From Trichaptum fuscoviolaceum (taxonomy: Eukaryota; Basidiomycota; Agaricomycetes; Hymenochaetales; Trichaptaceae), in contig CAJSYZ010000004.1 in the NCBI GenBank assembly GCA_910574455.1, forward strand, positions 3,730,599 to 3,794,598: a stretch of 64,000 bases of DNA. The letters are read 5' to 3'. This document shows, one piece after another, positions 58,801-64,000 of the stretch. Made by a program: the position numbers and the translations under genes. The notes beneath the pieces are model-generated. The model made no database searches. It was given only the letters and a program-made list of their open reading frames with translations, and was not told the DNA's origin. Numbering within the stretch: position 1 is the first letter of the stretch; each line of letters starts with the position of its first letter.

Positions 58801-60471
58801 ACGAACCGATCAACAGCAATGGAGGTTCAAGGCAGGCGCTCTGCAACTCTTCCAAGGGAACGCCCACATCCTCAAAGCGAAGGGAGGTCTCGGCGGGGTT
58901 CACTCAAGATCTCCATGGACGACTTCGTCACTGTACACCACACAGAGCTAGACTCCGGGCGCGAGCTCCCCTCTGCAGGAAATGGCGTGCCTGTTAGCGT
59001 GAATTCTCCTGCGATTACTGGCACGTGGATTCGCGATGATCATGACCGGATTAGAGAGAAGGCAAGAGAACGAGAGCGAGTCGTAAGCGAGTCGGGGGCG
59101 AGGACGAGGGGGAAAGCTGAGAAAGAGAAGGGAGAGAAGGCTGCTAATTCTCCTACAAGCGGGAAGATATGGGGCCTGGTGAAGCGCATCAGCTCGACTG
59201 CTCTCAAGGACAAATTCAGCAAGGGCGCGTCCGAGGACCCGCCGCCGCCTGTCCCTGCGCTGCCGCGCGAGCTGATTAAGATTACTCTCAATCGAGAGGA
59301 GTCGTTATCTTCTGAACGCTCTTCTGAAAAGAGTGGAAGTCCAATTGTGGCGACTTTCCGGAAGGCATACTCTTCACTGCCGACGAGTGCGCGCCCTCAG
59401 ACAGCACCAACGAGCATGGGCACGCCGACGAAAGTCGGTTCCACGCTTGCCTCTCCGGTGGAAGGGCGGATTGGGGTGGGTAACCAAAGACCGAGTGCTA
59501 CTACCCGTTCGTCGTCGCCAATCTCTTCAGACAAATCGTCGAACAATTACTTCAAAAGTACACAATCCAATCGGTCTTCTACGTCTTCTTACGGTGAGGT
59601 TGCTGGGGGACAGGGAAGTAGCTGCAATCGAGAACAGGGACCCAGCTACATCGGCCAACATATTCTCCCCCCTGAGAAGCTGCTTTTGCTCGAGCAAGAA
59701 CGTGGCCGTAATCGACAAGCAGAAAATGACACGAAGGGCGAATATGCAGGGCTGAAAGAAGAGGTGAAGGGCTTCGAAGGGTTTTTCTCCGGAGAGGAGT
59801 GGTCGTCGTCTACGTTCCAGGCGCTTCCTGTTCCGCCTCGGAGAAACGGAGGAGATGGGCGGAAGCGCGATGCTTCCGCTGACTCCAGGCCGCCTTCACC
59901 GTCGATTCCAGTCTTCTCAACCGACAATGCCGTTAATACTTTTGGGTTCCGTGCAGCTTCCAAGGCTTCAACTTCTTCTGCCCTGCAAGGCTCGGACTTC
60001 GGGGTCACCTCTCCTACTATGCCTCCCCCTCGCCCTGCCCGGAGTCCGAGAAGGAACATTACAGCACCTTCCGTGTTCGGTGACTCTAGCCAAGAGCAAC
60101 TTCCGACTAATTCAGTGCCATTGACAAAACCATTTCTTCCAGAAGAGAGAGTAGGTCGGGTGTCTATTGGTGCTCTCAGCCAGGCATCGACGGCACGACC
60201 CAGCACGAGTACTCGCCGCGACTCTTTAGGAGACTCGCGCACGATTGCACTGTCGCCGACGACATCCGGAACGAGCACGCTGACTTTCCGCGATGTTAGC
60301 AGCGCGCAGCGACAAGCTTGGTCAGACGCAGAGAAGACAGCAAAGTGGGAGGCTCTGCTTGCTAAGAGCGAGCAGGCCGGAGGCACACTGCATGTTGGCT
60401 TAGGCGGCTTGCTCTCAGACAACATTCGAGACTCGCTGAGTATTCGTGATTCAACATATTCTGATTTCTGA
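55816..60471 (+). CDS. Large intrinsically disordered Ser-rich protein, 1551 aa
   Basis: A single uninterrupted frame, unusual in this intron-dense region. It starts MAFFSSSKGHRPLKRTFSTD and is dominated by Ser, Thr, Pro, Ala, Arg and Lys, with no catalytic domain, signal peptide or membrane segment. More ordered-looking islands are near 58405-58560 (TPYYTVFGNTTGRVIAIGNE), 58617-58660 (a basic repeat, LRRKLSRKLSGKLKRDG), 59160-59210 (IWGLVKRISSTALKDKF) and the C-terminus (AQRQAWSDAEKTAKWEALL, then LGGLLSDNIRDSLSIRD). The basic amphipathic pieces could bind acidic membranes. Abundant SP/TP and RxxS sites suggest heavy phosphorylation. I recognise no named family; a scaffold or polarity factor is only a guess. 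Antisense frames here are shadows. Confidence 0.75.
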   Translation: MAFFSSSKGHRPLKRTFSTDPHPSSSRRADRIAPTKNYTLPPASEFGLLVSDEDAGMSSGREALDGHGNYGLFTASLPVSASSYLSSASTSLVPPPPSQNKSIRNAASSSSLKKMASISGTKDSVAKRGSPSASPNPSSRRRDKDRERAALQEYENSLRATNLQSHTHSPSPVSSNFGSGPTSSNSSLPRSGNTRWRSSPDLKAKQTASASSSRASPPLPQQRSNGASSPSKDAHLSSKSPSGGSDRSNASASGSNAHSNQQHHNANQGSKSASANASAYHKPYYAEIDRASPKSNGNVSMSMDGSGQAASDTPARPPRSTRPPVSGAASIPPAQSQTGPVSLSVSASDSTSSTSPFAISPSYPPSTLTSTSNPSSYNITPTQDTYTRNTPRASTFASPRIPAPSSPSVAGPSSTSHQATDTIYTTSPVSLASTPSPLTPPSAPFSHSQPSSRGSSARRGDEHEHDRHSPLHQQQQTASNSTSANSGLHADRYPHGHIPRGYLSSGSASDTSYGSPLSELGYSTMNMKRLLSKPAARPSTSGTMSISGPSDTEQMASAAAIRRRVETSPAAPGKPTVSGSSIGVQNDDVIDSSMNGARKMTTSNPEHPRSFSSLGRVRGQEWGHVLARQTEPDRDRDKRGPRGRHTDGEHDRLQHMRSHSSFSLSSPSEGASPYPYGLALERKMSASAALGGAGRPQIHLTTGLPRRLSAFSTREADSGSPMSATTAGGKISPNVFVQSPSASHTLNADARQRQTSRQQAPSSQGQSQLNRSRTNKDVGVSCRKDSPPPPGLTPAELVAHSYKQQERRRAELARGALRDVDHPIRVKNSGPEEARGRLRQRTTSGRDEGVESTRNVEEDEDVTPYYTVFGNTTGRVIAIGNERDSAFGLFESDRKMKLDAKAAVAEVSGAASVIASGIAQEGRQDPNNANPPQTLRRKLSRKLSGKLKRDGSTVRGGGREKDKESKHSGELKKGEDSREFGDESMSIGGRPSTTATNRSTAMEVQGRRSATLPRERPHPQSEGRSRRGSLKISMDDFVTVHHTELDSGRELPSAGNGVPVSVNSPAITGTWIRDDHDRIREKARERERVVSESGARTRGKAEKEKGEKAANSPTSGKIWGLVKRISSTALKDKFSKGASEDPPPPVPALPRELIKITLNREESLSSERSSEKSGSPIVATFRKAYSSLPTSARPQTAPTSMGTPTKVGSTLASPVEGRIGVGNQRPSATTRSSSPISSDKSSNNYFKSTQSNRSSTSSYGEVAGGQGSSCNREQGPSYIGQHILPPEKLLLLEQERGRNRQAENDTKGEYAGLKEEVKGFEGFFSGEEWSSSTFQALPVPPRRNGGDGRKRDASADSRPPSPSIPVFSTDNAVNTFGFRAASKASTSSALQGSDFGVTSPTMPPPRPARSPRRNITAPSVFGDSSQEQLPTNSVPLTKPFLPEERVGRVSIGALSQASTARPSTSTRRDSLGDSRTIALSPTTSGTSTLTFRDVSSAQRQAWSDAEKTAKWEALLAKSEQAGGTLHVGLGGLLSDNIRDSLSIRDSTYSDF

Positions 60472-61239
60472 TATATTTGTAACCCTATTATCCTTTTCAT
60501 GACTTCTTCACGCACAAAACGTAGACCATGGACCAAGCCCCCTGTCTTTGTGTATCTCTGACCTGTCAATGACTATCCGTCGTACAACTAATCCACTCAT
60601 TGTTACTTGTTTATCTTCTTTTCTTTTCTTTTCTCAAATATCTCAATTACTTTCCTTGTATCAACCAAGCATCTCTTACAACCCCATACATACCTTCATC
60701 GTACTTTCTCAGCAATACCCCTCTATGTTCACTATCGTACATACATACAAAGCATGTTTACTTGTCACGTTTTCTCGGCTTTATACTACAGTACTGCACT
60801 GATGGTCATTATAGAATCTCAGTGTATTCTCACTGCAGTCATTCTTCTGAGGGCTTTTCCACATTCAAGTGCACTTTTGGTTCTTTGTCCATGACTTTGC
60901 GAAGGGGTATGCGCTAACATTCCAAATGGGCCACTGGAGCGACAAATACCCTCAACAGGTATGTGATCCCTCGAATCTCAGAGAGCATCTCGTATGTACA
61001 TCCTTTCCCAGTTGACTCATCGAGGAAGGTGGTTCAAAATTCACCAGAACTTTGAACGAGATACGCTATAGCAAGGTCAACTGTATCGAAAAACGAATTT
61101 TGAGCAACTCGTGAGGCATCGATGTCTACGCCAGTTTGACGGGTCTCGAAGGTCAATCCTTCTCCGACCCCCTTCGTTTCAGGAGTAAAGTCAACCACTC
61201 AAAAATCATAATTTATTCCAAGCAACTTTCGTTGACCAT
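60472..61239. other. 3' flank, no gene recognised
   Basis: T-rich 3' flank of the 1551-codon gene, with overlapping open frames caused by composition. No supported feature before the repeat at 61240. Confidence 0.5.
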
Positions 61240-62050
61240 CAAGCTTGTGCTGGCTGAAGGAGGTGGCGGACATCGGCTTTTATCTACGTTCCGCCGATCT
61301 TGGGTCCCCGAGCACACCGTAACTCGTCCAGAACAAAACAACCAGCCCAAAGCGTCTGTTTGTTCGCCCAAACTTAGAGGGTATACAAGAGGGGAATGCT
61401 GGACCACCTCCTCATGACCTCCTACCTCCATCACCACCGACTTCAGCAACCAGCATGCATATCCAGCATTCACTTTCGCCAAAGACGCCCTCCGGGTAGT
61501 AGTCCCACCGTTCCCGACATCGGTGGCTTGTACTCTCCCGTAGGGCCTACATTATCTCCTGGGTGCTTCACGTCATGTCTGTACGCCGTCATGGTAGCAC
61601 TGGCAATGCCGCCCTCTGTACCGTGGAACGCATGACGGAAGACGGCCGTCGGTCCCCTGCATCAAGCACGGCAACACACCCGATCGACGGCCACCCCGTA
61701 CTCCCAAGCCGCGTCTGCATGCCCGGTTTCGTGGAAATGCGGAGTGCCGAACTTCCCGGGGGAAGCGGTCTCTGCGGCGAGGAAACATGCGTAGAATTAG
61801 GTAGAATTAGTGTTCTGGATGGTGGTGGAGCGAGTCCAAATCTCGCTACCGGGAGGTTTTTCGCGACTAGCAAGATCCTAATGGGTCTAAACTTGGGTGC
61901 CGGTTATACCCCCAAGGCTTGCGCGTTTTCCCCTCCCCATCCTACCTTCAATGGCGCGAACTTTTTTTTTTGCGGGGACAAAGAAACAAAACCCACACCG
62001 CATCTTGTTCGTGTGCTCTTGAGAGAGGTGCGGCTAACTCGCCCAAGCAA
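61240..62050. mobile_element. Dispersed ~0.8 kb repeat, copy 2
   Basis: Same-orientation homologue of 36184-37026, about 25 kb away. Differences include a shorter poly-T near 61965-61975, several point changes and a two-base indel near 61625. That indel breaks the minus-strand frame that is open in copy 1, so that frame is not under selection in this copy. Confidence 0.65.
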
Positions 62051-63326
62051 GTGTGCGATGAAGAACAAAGTTCTCAACCATGTAAGCCCTTTAATAGTTG
62101 ACAGATATTGCGAAGTCTCATAAGATTCTTTGCAATCAAGGATGAGACGTATCTTGGCGGCCACTTGCTGCGGTGCAGTAGCAGACTCGATCTGAGCGGT
62201 CTCCGCTTGCCAGTGAAGCTCGCAAGTTTGCTAAGCTATAATCAGTCACATCCTACACAATCTCAACGCAGGTAACCTTTGAAGTTGCCTGCCAGTGACA
62301 AATGTGCGGTTTGAAGAGCTGTTCAAATAAAATCTTGGTGAGATGCCTTTAAGAACTCTGCCTACTTGCAAAGTTGCCCGCATTGCTGTGGTTCTTTATG
62401 CTATGAAAGTACGTCAACCTACACAGCCAGAGACCAAAGGCGAGCGTTTACGTACTAGTATTTCATCACGAAGATGCCACTCCGTTTCTACAAGGATCTC
62501 TTCCAAATCACCTTTGAGTTCTTCCGAAGCTTCCAGGACATCATCAGTGTCTCTTTCTTCAGATTCCTGAGGGGAAATGGTCGATGAGCAAGTAGCTACA
62601 TTGCGATGGCTATTGCACCCACCTCGCCATCGACATTCTACACGTAGACTCGGACCCGATTCATTTTGCAATAGATTCGTGACGGCCTTCGTCTTCTGCC
62701 GGACATTCGAATCCTTGTCTTTGCTGTTTTCGTCCAAATACTGGATCTCCTTCCAAATCATGATGGCATAGATGTTGTCACACAAGGAAACTTTCTGAAC
62801 CGTTGTGCTAGTAGCGCTTAGGCGGAAGTCTCGATCATTTGCCAGTGAGGAAACGACATTCTCACAATTCGAGCCTTGATTACATGATGCCAGTTCAAGT
62901 TCTTGCTCTGGCTAAGAATGCAGATGATACACCACTGGCACGTGTGGAATTCGCCCTCCGCACGGTCGCACACTGAGCGAAGGTCAGTCCTACCAGTAGT
63001 AACACAGTTCGTGTTCCGTGTCTACGATGGACTCTGAGAGGCCCAATGCACGGTAAGAGTTAGGAGCAGAGTAGATAGGCCTTAGAAAGTATGGAAAAGA
63101 GCTGAAAAGAGCAAAAAGACGAAGGCGCTGTGCTATGCCAGTGGCCACAGTGGCACATTAGCTTCCGCAAACTTGAAGTGTCGATCTTTATAGTGAATAA
63201 TATGGCGCCGAGATGCCGAGCGTGGCTGAACTTCAAGTTCAAGATGAAGAGTTGTGCTTTCGTGTCCAACTTCTCAGACTTCACAGACTTCCCCATTTCT
63301 CCCACTTTTTTAGTGTTTCTTCAAAT
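62051..63326. other. Intergenic with one unrecognised ORF
   Basis: A minus-strand frame at 62414-62785 (123 codons, acidic helix-like stretch DVLEASEELKGDLEEIL) is the only notable one. It has no recognised domain and no clear partner exon. The last 250 bp probably form the promoter of the gene at 63327. Confidence 0.35.
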
Positions 63327-64000
63327 ATGGGCGTTGTTCAAAGCTCTGTGAACTCTGAGATCCTCATTGCTGGTGCTGCTGTCGCTGTGGGCTCATTGAC
63401 AACGATTGGTCTGTACGCTCGCAACGCGAAGAAGCAGGACCACCGAGAAAGCACTGCTGCTGGCACCGCATCGCCTTCATCCGCTCCTGAAGCAGCTAGC
63501 GAGAAGAATTCCAAGGGAAAGAAGAAGAAGAAGGCTAAAGATCAGAAGAACTCAGACGCCGAGTTCGACCGCATCCTCGCTACGGCTCGAGAGAGCCATG
63601 CCAGGTCGACCGCGTCCGTTGGTGTCGCGTCTTTCCCGCAAGTCGCAGTCACCGCTGTGCCAGGTGCTTTCGACCAGAGCAGCGCAGCAGACGACTCAGA
63701 GGCGGTCGCACCGAAGGAAAAAAAAGCGAAACGGAAGAAAGGCAAGAAGGGCGGGTCGCCTGCAGCACCCAGTGGAGAGGGGTCTCGCAGTTTGGCAGCG
63801 TCAATGGCAACGTCGCCGGATAGCTCAATTATCCATGTACCGTCAGATACCCCCGCTGAACCTGAACGGTCAGTGCCATTGTCGAAGAAGGAGAGAAAGA
63901 AACGCGCTGCAAAGGGCGCAGATTCCGCTCAGGTTCAATCCACACCGAAAGCTGCACAGGTGTCTACCACTGCTTCGAGCTCAGGCGTGGATGCGGGACC
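63327..64000 (+). CDS. Lys-rich protein with N-terminal membrane anchor (partial)
   Basis: Open from the ATG at 63327 to the window edge, so the C-terminus is missing. The N-terminus is MGVVQSSVNSEILIAGAAVA, followed by VGSLTTIGLYARNAKKQ, which forms one likely membrane segment (residues 11-27). After it come Lys-rich blocks (KGKKKKKAKDQKN; KEKKAKRKKGKKGG; SKKERKKRAAKG) alternating with Ser/Ala/Pro-rich linkers. The arrangement suggests a signal-anchored protein with a highly basic cytosolic region, perhaps ER or ribosome associated, but this is inference. The domain that would identify it may lie beyond the window. Confidence 0.6.
   Translation, partial: MGVVQSSVNSEILIAGAAVAVGSLTTIGLYARNAKKQDHRESTAAGTASPSSAPEAASEKNSKGKKKKKAKDQKNSDAEFDRILATARESHARSTASVGVASFPQVAVTAVPGAFDQSSAADDSEAVAPKEKKAKRKKGKKGGSPAAPSGEGSRSLAASMATSPDSSIIHVPSDTPAEPERSVPLSKKERKKRAAKGADSAQVQSTPKAAQVSTTASSSGVDAG

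Noticed and set aside
59646..60569. 307-codon antisense frame at the end of the 1551-codon gene
   Set aside because: Compositional shadow of a Ser-rich coding strand; no domain, and the sense frame is continuous across it.

Overview
The window looks like nuclear DNA of a filamentous basidiomycete, most likely an Agaricomycete. Almost every gene is split by many short GT-AG introns of about 40-65 nt, several with a CTAAC/CTNAC branch point near the acceptor. The gene set is fungal: a monofunctional SAICAR synthase, ESCRT-0 Hse1, an Ist2-like anoctamin, a Bud20-type zinc finger, an OPT oligopeptide transporter and remains of a group III hybrid histidine kinase. I saw no tRNA, rRNA, CRISPR or prokaryotic-style operon.

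Layout. 0-5.5 kb: a WRN-type 3'-5' exonuclease-domain gene, then a decayed HAMP/histidine-kinase pseudogene. 7-9.5 kb: a trans-enoyl-reductase-like MDR gene (minus strand) in the left arm of a ~2.5 kb inverted duplication. 9.6-12.2 kb: arylamine N-acetyltransferase and SAICAR synthase in tandem. 12.2-15.6 kb: no recognised gene, but a coding-like spliced tract on the minus strand. 15.6-19.7 kb: a large OPT transporter gene. 19.7-22.9 kb: nothing recognised. 22.9-27.2 kb: divergent APN2 (AP endonuclease 2) and mS29 (mitoribosomal GTPase) sharing a 180 bp promoter. 28-32.4 kb: a Tubby-like/proline-rich protein convergent with a Ser/Pro-rich protein carrying an RVxF-like motif. 33.6-36 kb: right arm of the inverted duplication with the second MDR gene (plus strand). 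36.2-37 kb: a dispersed repeat whose second copy is at 61.3-62.05 kb. 38.3-40.5 kb: divergent eL37 and Bud20 genes with a 517 bp Mutator-like MITE between them (140 bp terminal inverted repeats, perfect 9 bp target-site duplication). 40.9-44.9 kb: divergent UEV (Mms2-like) and HSE1 genes. 45.7-50.2 kb: an F-box protein and an anoctamin on the minus strand. 50.8-51.4 kb: a small putative cell-cycle gene. 55.8-60.5 kb: an intronless 1551-codon disordered protein. 63.3 kb to the edge: the start of a Lys-rich membrane-anchored protein.

Most genes are unrelated housekeeping functions (purine synthesis, DNA repair, ribosomes, endosomal sorting), so there is no obvious biosynthetic cluster or defence locus. 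The unusual content is structural: the inverted duplication of an enoyl-reductase locus enclosing 24 kb of housekeeping genes, a MULE-type MITE inside a divergent promoter, a repeated ~0.8 kb element, a hybrid histidine kinase broken at its H-box, and micro-exons of 2, 7 and 8 nt needed to restore conserved reading frames. All gene models are hand-spliced from frame, splice-site and family knowledge; no alignment was run.
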